This document shows positions 47,441 through 55,746 of a stretch of 64,000 nt of DNA, one piece after another (positions within the stretch are counted from its first letter, which is position 1; each line of letters begins with the position of its first letter). The stretch lies in assembly GCA_016708825.1 (NCBI GenBank), contig JADJEZ010000023.1, forward strand, positions 147,759-211,758. The letters are read 5' to 3'. The translations under genes and the position numbers were made by a program. The DNA comes from Betaproteobacteria bacterium (GTDB lineage Bacteria > Pseudomonadota > Gammaproteobacteria > Burkholderiales > Usitatibacteraceae). Under the pieces are notes generated by a model. It searched no databases. It saw only the letters and a list, made by a program, of their open reading frames with translations, and had not been told where the DNA came from.

Positions 47441-48757
47441 ATGAACACGCACCTCGCCAAGCTCCACCCGCAACGCTGGCTGACCGGCCTGTGGCGAAAC
47501 CCCGACTTCGTCCGTCTCTGGGGCTCGCTCACGATCACCCATTTCGGCGGGCAGGTGACCTTCCTCGCGCTGCCGCTCACGGCGGCGCTGCTGCTGAACG
47601 CCACGCCGCTGCAGGTGGGCATCCTCACGGCCCTCGAGGTCCTTCCCTTCCCGCTCTTCGGCCTGTTCGCCGGGGTGCTCGTCGATCGCCTGCCCAAGCT
47701 CCCGGTGATCATCTGGGCGGACCTCGGCCGGGCGCTGGCGCTCGCCGCCGTGCCCGTGTGCGCTTGGACGGGCGTGCTCAGCATGCCCGTGCTCTACGTG
47801 GCGGGATTCCTCGTGGGCACCGGCTCGGTCATCGGCTGGCCCGCCTACCAGGTGTTCATGACCGAGCGCGTGGGCCGCAAGAACCTCGTGGAGGCCAACG
47901 CGAAGATCGGGATCTCCGACTCCGCCTCGCAGCTCATGGGCCCGGGGATCGCCGGCGCGCTCATCCAGTGGCTCACGGCCCCCATCGCGATCCTTCTCGA
48001 CGCGTTCTCCTTCGCCGCCTCGGCGTGGATGCTTCGCGGCATCCCGCCCGCGGCAACCGACGCGCCCAAGACGACGGGCGGGGGCATGTGGCGCGAGATC
48101 GGCGAGGGGCTCTCGGCGGTATGGCACAACCGCACGCTGCGGGCGCTCGCCTGGTCGCTTGCGATCTGGCAGGTCTTTCGCCACGCCTACATCGCGGTCG
48201 TGATCCTCTACGCGGCGCGCAAGCTGGGGTTTTCCGCAGGCCATGTCGGCATCCTCTTCATGTGCGCCGGCGTGGGTTCCCTTGCCTCCGCAGCCGCAGT
48301 CGGCCCGCTCAATGCCCGCTTCGGGTTCGGCCCCACGATGCTCGCCGCGCTGGGCGGGACCGGCATCGGCTGGGTCGTCCTGGGCGCGGCCACGGGTGGG
48401 CATGTCGTCGCCTCCATCGCCTTCGGCCTGGGCCTGCTCCTGCTCGACTTTTCGGCGATGACCTTCTTCATCAATTACCTCACCCTGCGCCAGACGGTTA
48501 CGCCCGACCGCCTCCTCGGGCGCGTGACGGCCACGATGATGAGCCTGTCCACCGTGAGCGCGCCTTTCGGAGGGCTTCTCGGCGGCTGGATTGCGCAGCA
48601 CTGGGGCCTGCGCGCCCCGATCCTGCTCGCCGGCGCCGGGGCGCTCGCGATGATCCCGCTCGTGGCACGCCTGTCGCCCCTGGCGGGCATGAAGACGCTT
48701 CCCGCGTCCCCGGAACCCGTGATCACCGAAAGCCTGCCCGAGGAAATGGCGGGATGA
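47441..48757 (+). CDS. Major facilitator superfamily transporter (MFS_3/enterobactin-exporter-like)
   Basis: A 438-residue inner-membrane protein with 12 predicted helices. The start MNTHLAKLHPQRWLTGLWRNPDFVRLWGS is typical of MFS_3 exporters (EntS/macrolide-efflux type), with loop 2-3 GVLVDRLPKLPVIIWADLGRAL carrying the MFS motif A-like DR and PAYQVFMTERVGRKNLVEANAKIG after helix 5. Likely a drug or siderophore exporter driven by protons; the substrate is unknown. It is read in the same frame as the 3' part of acnA only because an indel removes the acnA stop; the two are separate genes. It has its own promoter and long leader. Confidence 0.88.
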   Translation: MNTHLAKLHPQRWLTGLWRNPDFVRLWGSLTITHFGGQVTFLALPLTAALLLNATPLQVGILTALEVLPFPLFGLFAGVLVDRLPKLPVIIWADLGRALALAAVPVCAWTGVLSMPVLYVAGFLVGTGSVIGWPAYQVFMTERVGRKNLVEANAKIGISDSASQLMGPGIAGALIQWLTAPIAILLDAFSFAASAWMLRGIPPAATDAPKTTGGGMWREIGEGLSAVWHNRTLRALAWSLAIWQVFRHAYIAVVILYAARKLGFSAGHVGILFMCAGVGSLASAAAVGPLNARFGFGPTMLAALGGTGIGWVVLGAATGGHVVASIAFGLGLLLLDFSAMTFFINYLTLRQTVTPDRLLGRVTATMMSLSTVSAPFGGLLGGWIAQHWGLRAPILLAGAGALAMIPLVARLSPLAGMKTLPASPEPVITESLPEEMAG

Positions 48758-48887
48758 GCCCGAATCCGGCCGGCGCCCCCGCTGCGTCCTACGGGCATGG
48801 AAACCGCACTCGCACCGGCCGGCGGGCGCTTCGCCGCGCCGGGGCCGAAACCGACATCGCGGGCCGACCCGGCCCCGGGAGATAGCC

Positions 48888-49253
48888 ATGGAGACCTCGG
48901 AAGCCTTGGTCGCCATGACGGGAATGCTGGCGAGCTTCGGCCTGCCGCTCCTCGTCATCGCGATCGTTCTCGCCTACAAGCACAAGCGCAACCGCATGCA
49001 CCAGGAGACGATTCTCCGGCTCGCGGAGAAGGGGCTTCCCGTGCCCGCGGAACTGCTGCGGCCGCCGGCACCGGCGCCGAGTCCCAAGGGCGGCCTCGTG
49101 CTCGTCGCGCTCGGCATCGCCCTGGCCGCCTTCTTCCGCGAGCAGGGGCTGCCCTCCTCCATCGGGCTCATACCGGGCTTGATGGGCGTGGCCCTCCTCG
49201 TGGCCTGGCGGATCGACTCGCGCGCCGCGGCCCGCCGCGAGAACTTGCGCTAG
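48888..49253 (+). CDS. Small membrane protein, DUF6249-like
   Basis: A 121-residue protein with an N-terminal transmembrane helix (GMLASFGLPLLVIAIVLAY), a basic/amphipathic stretch (KHKRNRMHQETILRLAEKGLPVP) and two further helices (GLVLVALGIALAAFF; LIPGLMGVALLVAWRI). The LAEKGxPVPxEL motif is the hallmark of DUF6249 proteins. It ends 5 bp before an ECF sigma factor gene; DUF6249, sigma and a small membrane protein recur together in proteobacteria, so it is likely part of that envelope-signalling unit. Biochemical role unknown. Confidence 0.75.
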   Translation: METSEALVAMTGMLASFGLPLLVIAIVLAYKHKRNRMHQETILRLAEKGLPVPAELLRPPAPAPSPKGGLVLVALGIALAAFFREQGLPSSIGLIPGLMGVALLVAWRIDSRAAARRENLR

Positions 49254-49258
49254 CCGCG

Positions 49259-49807
49259 ATGGGAGAGCGGCCGGAGCCGGCCGACGCACAGCTCGTCCTC
49301 GCGGTCGTCGCCCACGACGATCGCAAGGCCTTCGCGCGCCTGGTCGAGCGCCACCAGTCCATGGTGCGCTCCGTGCTGCGGCGCCTCACGAAGGGCGATC
49401 AGGGGCTCGCCGACGACCTGGCGCAGGAGACCTTTCTCCTCGCCTGGCGCAAGCTCGGCACGTTTCGCTTCGATGCGCGCTTTTCCACCTGGCTCTACCG
49501 CATCACTTTCAACGCCTGGCTTTCGGAGGCGCGCAAGCGGCGCGAGGTGCTGCTGGACGACCTGGACGGCGCGCTCCCGGCCGAGGAGCCGCCGCAGGCG
49601 GTCCCGATCGAGAAGCGCCTGGACCTCGAGCGCGCGCTCGCCACGCTCTCCGACGGTGAGCGTGCGGCGATCGCGGCCTGCTACTACGCGGATCTCTCCC
49701 AGCTGGAGGCCGCCGAGGCGATCGGCATCCCGCTCGGCACCGTGAAGACCCACATCCTGCGCGCGAAGGCGAAGCTGCGCGCGAAGCTCCGCGAGGATTC
49801 CCGATGA
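49259..49807 (+). CDS. ECF-type RNA polymerase sigma factor
   Basis: A 182-residue sigma-70 family member with only regions 2 and 4. Region 2 (about 20-90): AFARLVERHQSMVRSVLRRL, DDLAQETFLLAWRKLGTFR and FSTWLYRITFNAWLSEARKRR. Region 4 (about 125-175): ALATLSDGERAAIAACYYADLSQLEAAEAIGIPLGTVKTHILRAKAKL. The next gene overlaps its stop by four bases (ATGA) and encodes a small membrane protein, the usual place of an anti-sigma factor. It would redirect polymerase to stress promoters when released. Confidence 0.93.
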   Translation: MGERPEPADAQLVLAVVAHDDRKAFARLVERHQSMVRSVLRRLTKGDQGLADDLAQETFLLAWRKLGTFRFDARFSTWLYRITFNAWLSEARKRREVLLDDLDGALPAEEPPQAVPIEKRLDLERALATLSDGERAAIAACYYADLSQLEAAEAIGIPLGTVKTHILRAKAKLRAKLREDSR

Positions 49808-50133
49808 GCGACGACCGCGACAATCTCCTGGACCGGCTTTTGCGCGACGACGCGCGCCGTCGCCTGCCCGACGAGGGCTTCACCCTGCGCGTGGGCCAGG
49901 CGCTGCCTCCGCGGCGCCTCCGGCCGGCGTGGCTGCGGCCCGTACTTGTGATCGGCTCGGCGGCGGTCGGCGGCGTGGCGGCGTGGCTCCTCGCGCCCGC
50001 CGGGACCTCGCTTGCCCAGGGATATGTGGACCTGGCGCGCCTGCAGTCGCTCACGCCCTCGGCGCTCTCCGCGCTCGGGGTCGCGGCGGCGATGGCGCTC
50101 ACCGCCGTCGTGCTGGTCGTCGAGGAGAACTGA
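49804..50133 (+). CDS. Candidate anti-sigma membrane protein
   Basis: A 109-residue protein: acidic/basic N-terminal cytoplasmic part (DDRDNLLDRLLRDDARRRLPDEGFTLRV), then two transmembrane segments (PVLVIGSAAVGGVAAWLLA and LSALGVAAAMALTAVVLVV) with a short periplasmic loop. No zinc-binding HxxxCxxC motif is present. The role is inferred from the ATGA overlap with the sigma gene and from topology; the soluble N-terminus would hold the sigma factor at the membrane. Not homologous to a family I can name with confidence. Confidence 0.62.
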   Translation: MSDDRDNLLDRLLRDDARRRLPDEGFTLRVGQALPPRRLRPAWLRPVLVIGSAAVGGVAAWLLAPAGTSLAQGYVDLARLQSLTPSALSALGVAAAMALTAVVLVVEEN

Positions 50134-50181
50134 CGCCGCCGCGGGCGGGCCGATTCACCGGCCCGGAACGAAAGGCTTGCG

Positions 50182-50544
50182 TCAGGGCTTGGCTGCGCTC
50201 ACCGGAGCGACGGTCGTCGCGCCTCGGCCAGGATCGTTCGCGCACATCCCTTGCCCGGCTTCGGCGCGCGCGCAGTTTTCCATGACGAAGGCCATCACGC
50301 GGAGCATGTGCGGCACGTTCGCGCGGTAGCGCAGGAAGCGCCCCTCGTGGCGCACGCTCACGAGATCGGCCTGCAGCATCGCCTTCAGGTGGAAGGAGAG
50401 GTTGGTGGCCGGGATCCCGAGCCGGTCGGCGATCTCGCCCGCCACCCGGCCCTCCTCTCCCGCCTGCACCAGCAGGCAGAAGACGTCCAGGCGCAGGCTG
50501 GATCCCAGCGACTCGAATACTTTCAGTGCCGAATTGCGGTCCAT
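50182..50544 (-). CDS. ArsR-family winged-helix repressor
   Basis: A 120-residue repressor divergent from the molybdoenzyme operon. HTH: VAGEIADRLGIPATNLSFHLKAML (about 35-58), wing VSVRHEGRFLRYRA. There is no metal CxC motif in helix 3. It has three cysteines, at about 23, 91 and 101 (DVFCLLV, MENCARA, GQGMCAND). The persulfide sensors BigR/SqrR use two cysteines at about 41 and 107, so a sulfur-species switch with another cysteine layout is possible. Start MDRNSALKVFESLG fits the family; an upstream in-frame ATG at 50577 adds an unrelated tail. Likely represses the operon next door. Confidence 0.88.
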   Translation of the reverse strand: MDRNSALKVFESLGSSLRLDVFCLLVQAGEEGRVAGEIADRLGIPATNLSFHLKAMLQADLVSVRHEGRFLRYRANVPHMLRVMAFVMENCARAEAGQGMCANDPGRGATTVAPVSAAKP

Positions 50545-50679
50545 GTGCGTGTCCTTCCCGGGCCCGTCCGGGCCCATTCCTGCAGTACCGGCGCGCCCTC
50601 ACATTTCAACGATCCATAAACCCTTTGGCCAACAGGGGCGGGCCGTGAAGACAATTTACCCTCTGAAGCGATCGTGAAT

Positions 50680-50693
50680 TTGATCCAAATCAG
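50680..50693 (+). promoter_or_regulatory. FNR/ANR box upstream of the molybdoenzyme operon
   Basis: TTGAT-CCAA-ATCAG matches the FNR/ANR consensus TTGATN4ATCAA at 9 of 10 positions. Its centre (50686.5) is about 42 bp before a plausible start near 50729, with an AAATAT -10-like element at 50718-50723, the geometry of a class II activated promoter. The 205-bp gap is markedly AT-richer than its surroundings. Confidence 0.72.
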
Positions 50694-50752
50694 AAACGGC
50701 TAATGGAAAAAGGTTTGAAATATCCCTGTCCGCACTTGAACCCGAGGCCGTG

Positions 50753-52948
50753 ATGGAACACCTCTCCCGCAGGCGATTTCTCAAGATCAGCACCGCCACC
50801 TTCGGCGCCGGCGCCATCGGCGCGCACATTCCCGCCGTCACCTCGTTCGCCATGGGCTCGAAGCCCGCGTCCGGCAAGGTCGAGAAGATCCCGACCTACT
50901 GCGAGATGTGCTTCTGGAAATGCGGCGGCATCGCGCACGTGCGCGACGGAAAGCTCTGGAAGTTCGAGGGCAATCCCCTCGACCCCATGAGCCGCGGGCG
51001 GCTCTGCCCGCGCGGCACCGGCGCCGTGGGAACCCACTACGATCCCGACCGCCTGCAGAAGCCCCTCATCCGGCGCGGCGAGCGCGGCAAGGAGGAGTGG
51101 ACGGCGGTCACCTGGGACGAGGCGTTCAACCACATCGCCGAAAAGATGAAGAAGATCGCGGCCGAGCACGGCCCCGAGTCGATCGCCCTGTGGAAGCACG
51201 GCACGGGTGCGCGCTTCTTCGAGCACGTGATGCGCGCCTACGGGTGCATCAACAAGGCTGCACCTTCCTTCGCGCAGTGCCGCGGCCCCCGCGACATCGG
51301 CAACCTCCTCACCTACGGCACCGGCCTGGGCTCCCCCGAGCCCACGGACATCGCCAACACGAAGTGCCTCGTGCTCATCGGCACGCACCTCGGCGAGAAC
51401 ATGCACAACACGCAGGTCCAGGAATTCGCCCAGGCCGTGGAGAACAAGGCGACCATCATCGTGGTGGACCCGCGCCACTCGGTCGCCGCGAGCAAGGCGA
51501 AGCACTGGCTCCCCATAAAGCCCGGCACCGACCTGGCGCTCATCCTCGCCTGGATGAACGTCCTCGTGACCGAAGGGCTCTACGACAAGGCGTTCGTCGC
51601 CAAGTACGGCCACGGCTTCGACAAGTTCGCCGAGGCGATCCGGACGAACACGCCCGAGTGGGCCGAAGCCGAGACGGGCATCGCCGCCGCCACCATCCGC
51701 GCCACCGCGCGCGAGATGGCGAACCACCGCCCCGCCACCCTCGTGCACCCGGGACGGCGCACGAACTGGAACGGCGACGACACGCAGCGCTCCCGCGCCA
51801 CCGCGCTCCTGAACGCGCTCCTGGGCAACTGGGGCCGCCGGGGCGGGCTCTTCCTCCAGGCCGGCATGAGCGTGGCGGGCTACGGGTTCCCCAAGTTTCC
51901 CGCCGCCGGCAAGCCCAAGGTCGACAATCCCGACGGGCGCTGGCCGTTCGCCGACGAGGAAGTGTCCACGGGCCTTCGCGAAGCGACGATCACCGGCAAG
52001 CCCTACCCCATCAAGGGCTGGGTCGTTTACGCCACGAACCTGCTGCAGACGCTGCCGAGCGAAAAGGAAACGCTCGAGGCGATCTCGAAGCTGGACCTCC
52101 TCGTGGTGGTCGACACCCATCCCAGCGAGATCGCGGGATACGCCGACGTGGTCCTGCCCGACGCGATGTTCCTCGAGCGCCACGACGACCTCTACGTCGC
52201 CTGGGGCCGCCAGGGATGGGCCGCGCTGCGCCAGCCGGTCGTCGCACCTCCCGCCGACCAGAAGCCCGCGTGGTGGATGGCCAAGCAGTTGGGCGAGCGC
52301 CTCGGCGTGGGGGAATTCATGCCCTTCAAGGACATGGACGAGTACCTCGCGAAGCGCTGCGAGAAGAGCGGCATCGACTACGCGAAGCTGCGTGAGGAAG
52401 GCATCGTGATGGGCAAGAAGACGCCGATCACGGTCGAGGAAGGCGCGGAACTCGTGTTCGACACGCCCTCGGGCAAGGTGGAATTCTGGTCCGACCGGCT
52501 CGCCAAGGCGGGCTTCGACCCGGTGCCGAAGTACACGCCCCCCGAGGCCGCGCCCGCCGGGTTCTACCGGCTCATCACCGGGCGCTCCCCCGTGCACACC
52601 TTCAGCCGCACGCAGACCAACCCGCTGCTGCGCGACCTCATGAAGGAAAACGAGCTCTGGGTGAACGCGGCGACCGCGGCCGCGGCGGGGCTGAAGAACG
52701 GCCAGTACGTGAAGCTGAAGAACCAGGACGGCGTGGTCTCCAACCGCATCCGGGTGAAGGCCACCCAGCGCATACGGCCCGACACGCTCTACATGGTCTA
52801 CGGCTTCGGCCACACCAACAAGATGCTCAGGAGCGCTTACCTCATGGGCGCCAGCGCGGCGCAGCTCAACACGCGCTACAAGGTCGACCCGCTGATGGGC
52901 GGCACGAGCATCCACCAGAACTTCGTCACTTTCGAAAAGGAGGCGTGA
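50753..52948 (+). CDS. Molybdopterin oxidoreductase catalytic subunit (PsrA/PhsA-like)
   Basis: A 731-residue periplasmic Mo-bis-MGD enzyme. Tat signal SRRRFLKISTATFGAG; [4Fe-4S] cysteines at about 50, 53, 57 and 85 (CEMCFWKCGG and GRLCPRG); a Cys near 176 (SFAQCRGPRD) stands where Mo-ligating Cys is expected. Then GRRTNWNGDDTQR and a C-terminal domain with TGRSPVHTFSRTQTNP. Closest described groups are polysulfide/thiosulfate reductases; sulfite dehydrogenase SoeA is the main alternative. ATG at 50753 is preferred over GTG at 50750 by its GAGG spacing. With the ferredoxin and NrfD genes it forms a membrane-bound respiratory enzyme. FNR box and linked sulfur transporters favour anaerobic sulfur reduction. 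Confidence 0.88.
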   Translation: MEHLSRRRFLKISTATFGAGAIGAHIPAVTSFAMGSKPASGKVEKIPTYCEMCFWKCGGIAHVRDGKLWKFEGNPLDPMSRGRLCPRGTGAVGTHYDPDRLQKPLIRRGERGKEEWTAVTWDEAFNHIAEKMKKIAAEHGPESIALWKHGTGARFFEHVMRAYGCINKAAPSFAQCRGPRDIGNLLTYGTGLGSPEPTDIANTKCLVLIGTHLGENMHNTQVQEFAQAVENKATIIVVDPRHSVAASKAKHWLPIKPGTDLALILAWMNVLVTEGLYDKAFVAKYGHGFDKFAEAIRTNTPEWAEAETGIAAATIRATAREMANHRPATLVHPGRRTNWNGDDTQRSRATALLNALLGNWGRRGGLFLQAGMSVAGYGFPKFPAAGKPKVDNPDGRWPFADEEVSTGLREATITGKPYPIKGWVVYATNLLQTLPSEKETLEAISKLDLLVVVDTHPSEIAGYADVVLPDAMFLERHDDLYVAWGRQGWAALRQPVVAPPADQKPAWWMAKQLGERLGVGEFMPFKDMDEYLAKRCEKSGIDYAKLREEGIVMGKKTPITVEEGAELVFDTPSGKVEFWSDRLAKAGFDPVPKYTPPEAAPAGFYRLITGRSPVHTFSRTQTNPLLRDLMKENELWVNAATAAAAGLKNGQYVKLKNQDGVVSNRIRVKATQRIRPDTLYMVYGFGHTNKMLRSAYLMGASAAQLNTRYKVDPLMGGTSIHQNFVTFEKEA

Positions 52949-52949
52949 G

Positions 52950-53488
52950 ATGCCACGCTTCGGAATGGTCATAGACACCCTGAAGTGCGTGGGGTGCATG
53001 GATTGCGTGGTCGCCTGCCAGACGGAGAACGACGTGCCGCTGGGCCACTGCCGCGACTGGATCGTCACCGAGGCCGCGGGCACGTTTCCGTCGGTCGCAT
53101 TGCAGATCCGCTCGGAGCGCTGCAACCACTGCGACAACCCGCCCTGCGTGTACTGCTGCCCTACGGGTGCCAGCCACGTGGAGGACTTCGGCAAGACCGT
53201 GCAGGTCACCGCGGACAAGTGCATCGGCTGCAAGGCGTGCCTCGCCGCCTGCCCCTACGGCGCGCGCTTCGTGCACCCCGACGGCTACGCCGACAAGTGC
53301 ACCTTCTGCCTGCACCGCGTGAAGGACGGCCTCGATCCGGCCTGCGTCTCCGTGTGCCCGACGCGCTGCATGCACTTCGGCGACCTGGACGACCCGAAGA
53401 GCGCGATCCGCCAGCTCCTCGCATCGCGCAAGCACCACACGCTGCTGCCTGAAGCCGGCACCAAGCCGCGCATCTTCTACCTGACTAG
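52950..53488 (+). CDS. Four-cluster ferredoxin subunit (PsrB/PhsB-like), stop lost by frameshift
   Basis: About 178 residues, linking the catalytic subunit to the membrane subunit. Sixteen cysteines in four groups: CVGCMDCVVACQTEN, CNHCDNPPCVYCCP, CIGCKACLAACPYG, CTFCLHRVKDGLDPACVSVCP. The family ends near KPRIFYL. As assembled, the frame does not stop there but runs across the whole NrfD gene to 54563; TGA (53482) and TAG (53486) lie in the other two frames exactly at the expected end, so a single-base error at about 53480 is the likely cause. Starts one base after the catalytic subunit stop. No Tat signal; exported as a partner. Confidence 0.85.
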
Positions 53489-53499
53489 AGGCGACCACC

Positions 53500-54546
53500 A
53501 TGCTCGAACTCACCACCACCCGCCACAATCCGTTCGTGGACCCGGTGCTCTCGGTCTGGAACTGGGAGATCCCGGTCTACCTCTTCTTCGGGGGCATGAT
53601 CGCCGGCATGATGGTCCTCGCGGGCCTGAACATGCTCCGCCTCGCCAGAGGCGAGCGCCCCGAGAGCTTCTACAGCGTGCAGACGCCGGTCCTGGGCTTC
53701 GTCCTCCTGAACCTGGGCATGGGAGCGCTCTTCCTCGACCTCGCGCACAAGCTCTTCGTCTGGCGCGTCTACACGGCCTTCGAGCCGATGTCGCCGATGT
53801 CCTGGGGCTCGTGGGTCCTGCTGCTGGTCTACCCGGTCCTCGTGGCCTCCGCGCTCATCCGCCTGCCGCAGGCGTGGCCGTGGGCGGGAGAACGCCTGCC
53901 GGTCCTCCAACGGCTCTCCGACGCGATCCTCGCGCGCCCCGGCCTGGTGAAGGCCCTGGGCTACGCGAACGTGCTGCTGGGCATCGGACTCGGCATCTAC
54001 ACCGGGATCCTGCTCTCGACGATGGTCGCGCGACCGCTGTGGAACAGCGCGATCCTGGGGCCGCTCTTCCTCGTCTCGGGCCTGTCGGCCGCAGCAGCCA
54101 TGGTGCACCTGGTCTCGAGCCTCGTGCCCGGGCACCCCGCCCCGCGCGGCTTCCTCGGCGGCGCATTCGCGATGCTCGTGCAGCCCCTGGGCGCGAATCC
54201 CCCGGAGCCACGCACGGCCGACGGCCTCATCAAGGCGGACCTGGGCTTCCTCGCCGTGGAACTGGTGCTGATCGGGCTCCTCTTCATCGGGATCCTCTCG
54301 AGCTCCGCCTCGCAGGTGGCCGCCGTGGACCTGCTGATGAGCGGCAAGTACGCGCTCGTCTTCTGGGGCGTGGTCATCGCCGCGGGCATCGTGGTGCCGC
54401 TCGCGCTGCAGTCCCTCGAGCTCGGCCACCGCATCCCGCACACGATCGTCCCGGCGCTGCTGGTGCTCGCCGGCGGCTTCGCGCTGCGCTGGGTCATGGT
54501 CGGCGCGGGCCAGGCGAGCCAGATGATCGCCGCAACCGGAATGTAG
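53500..54546 (+). CDS. nrfD: NrfD/PsrC-type membrane quinone-interacting subunit
   Basis: A 348-residue integral membrane protein with eight to nine helices, of the NrfD family, which exchanges electrons with quinones for the Mo enzyme on the periplasmic side. The start RHNPFVDPVLSVWNWEIPVYLFFGGMIAG is the family hallmark; FLDLAHKLFVWRVYTAFEP and SPMSWGSWVLLLVYP follow as in PsrC. Ribosome site AGAGGCG lies 7-10 nt before the ATG. With the two preceding genes it completes a heterotrimeric quinol-sulfur (or sulfite-quinone) oxidoreductase. It ends 13 bp before the YeeE genes. Confidence 0.92.
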   Translation: MLELTTTRHNPFVDPVLSVWNWEIPVYLFFGGMIAGMMVLAGLNMLRLARGERPESFYSVQTPVLGFVLLNLGMGALFLDLAHKLFVWRVYTAFEPMSPMSWGSWVLLLVYPVLVASALIRLPQAWPWAGERLPVLQRLSDAILARPGLVKALGYANVLLGIGLGIYTGILLSTMVARPLWNSAILGPLFLVSGLSAAAAMVHLVSSLVPGHPAPRGFLGGAFAMLVQPLGANPPEPRTADGLIKADLGFLAVELVLIGLLFIGILSSSASQVAAVDLLMSGKYALVFWGVVIAAGIVVPLALQSLELGHRIPHTIVPALLVLAGGFALRWVMVGAGQASQMIAATGM

Positions 54547-54559
54547 GAAAGGAGAACCC

Positions 54560-55117
54560 GTGAACGTCACCACCGCTTCAGCTTTCCCCGCGCACGAGCG
54601 CGCCCGGGCGAAACCCGCGCCCTTCTGGAACCCCTACCTCGCCGGCTTTGGCCTGGGCCTCGTCCTGCTCGCCGCCTACCTGGTCGAGGGGCGTGGACTC
54701 GGCGCCACGGGCGCCTATTCCTCCGTGGCCGCCTGGATCGCCAACGCGATCTCGCCGGAACACGCCCAGTCGAGCGCCATACACGCCCGCTACGTCGCGA
54801 GCGGCTCGCCGCTCACGGCGTGGCTCACATGGCTCCTGGTCGGCACCTTCGTCGGCGCCGCGATCTCCGGCCTCGTCGCCGGGCGCTTCGCCATCTCCGT
54901 GGAGAAGGGCCCGCGGATCAGCGACGGGCAGCGCCTCGTCCTCGCGCTCGTGGGCGGGATCGTCGCCGGCATCGGCGCGAAGATCGCACGCGGCTGCACC
55001 AGCGGCCAGGCCCTCACCGGCGCCTCGGTACTCAATGCCGGAAGCCTCGTGTTCATGCTGGCCGTCTTCGTCGCGGGCTACACCGTGGCGTGGATGGCGC
55101 GAAAGGAGTGGCTCTGA
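54560..55117 (+). CDS. YeeE/YedE (DUF395) sulfur transporter half, N-terminal-type
   Basis: A 185-residue membrane protein with four to five helices. GTG start with AAAGGAGA eight bases upstream. The family motif KIARGCTSGQALTGASVLNAGSL (about 138-160) contains the conserved GCTSG cysteine that relays thiosulfate or sulfide-type ions in TsuA. Full-length TsuA/YeeE proteins are about twice as long, and here two half genes are adjacent, as in the PmpA/PmpB pair regulated by the ArsR protein BigR. It is likely to work as a heteromer with the next protein, whose start codon overlaps its stop. Confidence 0.86.
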   Translation: MNVTTASAFPAHERARAKPAPFWNPYLAGFGLGLVLLAAYLVEGRGLGATGAYSSVAAWIANAISPEHAQSSAIHARYVASGSPLTAWLTWLLVGTFVGAAISGLVAGRFAISVEKGPRISDGQRLVLALVGGIVAGIGAKIARGCTSGQALTGASVLNAGSLVFMLAVFVAGYTVAWMARKEWL

Positions 55118-55707
55118 TGTTTCCCCTGACCTACTCGATGGAATTCACGCAGCTCACCTCGCTCGCGCTGGCCGTCGTGATCGGCCTGGGCTTCGGCTTC
55201 TTCCTCGAACGCGCCGGTTTCGGCAGCGCGAGGAAGCTCATGGCCGTCTTCTACCTCTACGACATGGCCGTGGTGAAGGTGATGTTCACGGCGATCGTCA
55301 CCACGCTCGTCGGGATCTTCCTGCTCTCCGCCGCGGGCGAACTCGACTTCGCCATGCTCTACATCGAGCCGACCAACTACCCCGCGGCGATCATCGGCGG
55401 GCTCGTCTTCGGCGCGGGTTTCGTGATCGGCGGCTACTGCCCCGGCACCTCCGTTGCCGCCTGCGCCACGGGTCGCCTCGACGGGTTCACCTTCATCGCC
55501 GGCATCTTCATCGCCTCCTACGCCTATGCCGAGTTCTTCACCGGGTTCGACGCCTGGCTCGCCTCGTCGGCGCAGCCGGACGTGACGCTGCCCGGGCTCA
55601 CGGGCATCCCCATGGGCTGGTTCGTGCTCGCCTTCATCGCCTTCCTCGGGCTCGCCGCCTGGGGCATGGCGGCCGCGGAGCGGCGCTTCGCCTGGCTGCG
55701 TCCCTGA
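55117..55707 (+). CDS. YeeE/YedE (DUF395) sulfur transporter half, C-terminal-type
   Basis: A 196-residue membrane protein with about five helices, second half of the split transporter. GFGFFLERAGFGSARKLMAVFY is the family N-terminal motif and GGYCPGTSVAACATGRLDGF (about 107-126) holds two conserved cysteines. TGATG overlap with the preceding gene gives coupled translation and equal amounts. The pair probably imports or exports a small inorganic sulfur species for the redox enzyme of the same operon; direction and ion are not known. Confidence 0.88.
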   Translation: MFPLTYSMEFTQLTSLALAVVIGLGFGFFLERAGFGSARKLMAVFYLYDMAVVKVMFTAIVTTLVGIFLLSAAGELDFAMLYIEPTNYPAAIIGGLVFGAGFVIGGYCPGTSVAACATGRLDGFTFIAGIFIASYAYAEFFTGFDAWLASSAQPDVTLPGLTGIPMGWFVLAFIAFLGLAAWGMAAAERRFAWLRP

Positions 55708-55746
55708 GACCCGCACTCCCCGATCCACTCACCTGAAAGCACTGCC

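Noticed and set aside
52950..54563. An apparent 537-residue ferredoxin extension overlapping all of nrfD
   Set aside because: The extension is the out-of-frame shadow of nrfD. Stops in both other frames sit exactly where the PsrB family ends, so an indel explains it.
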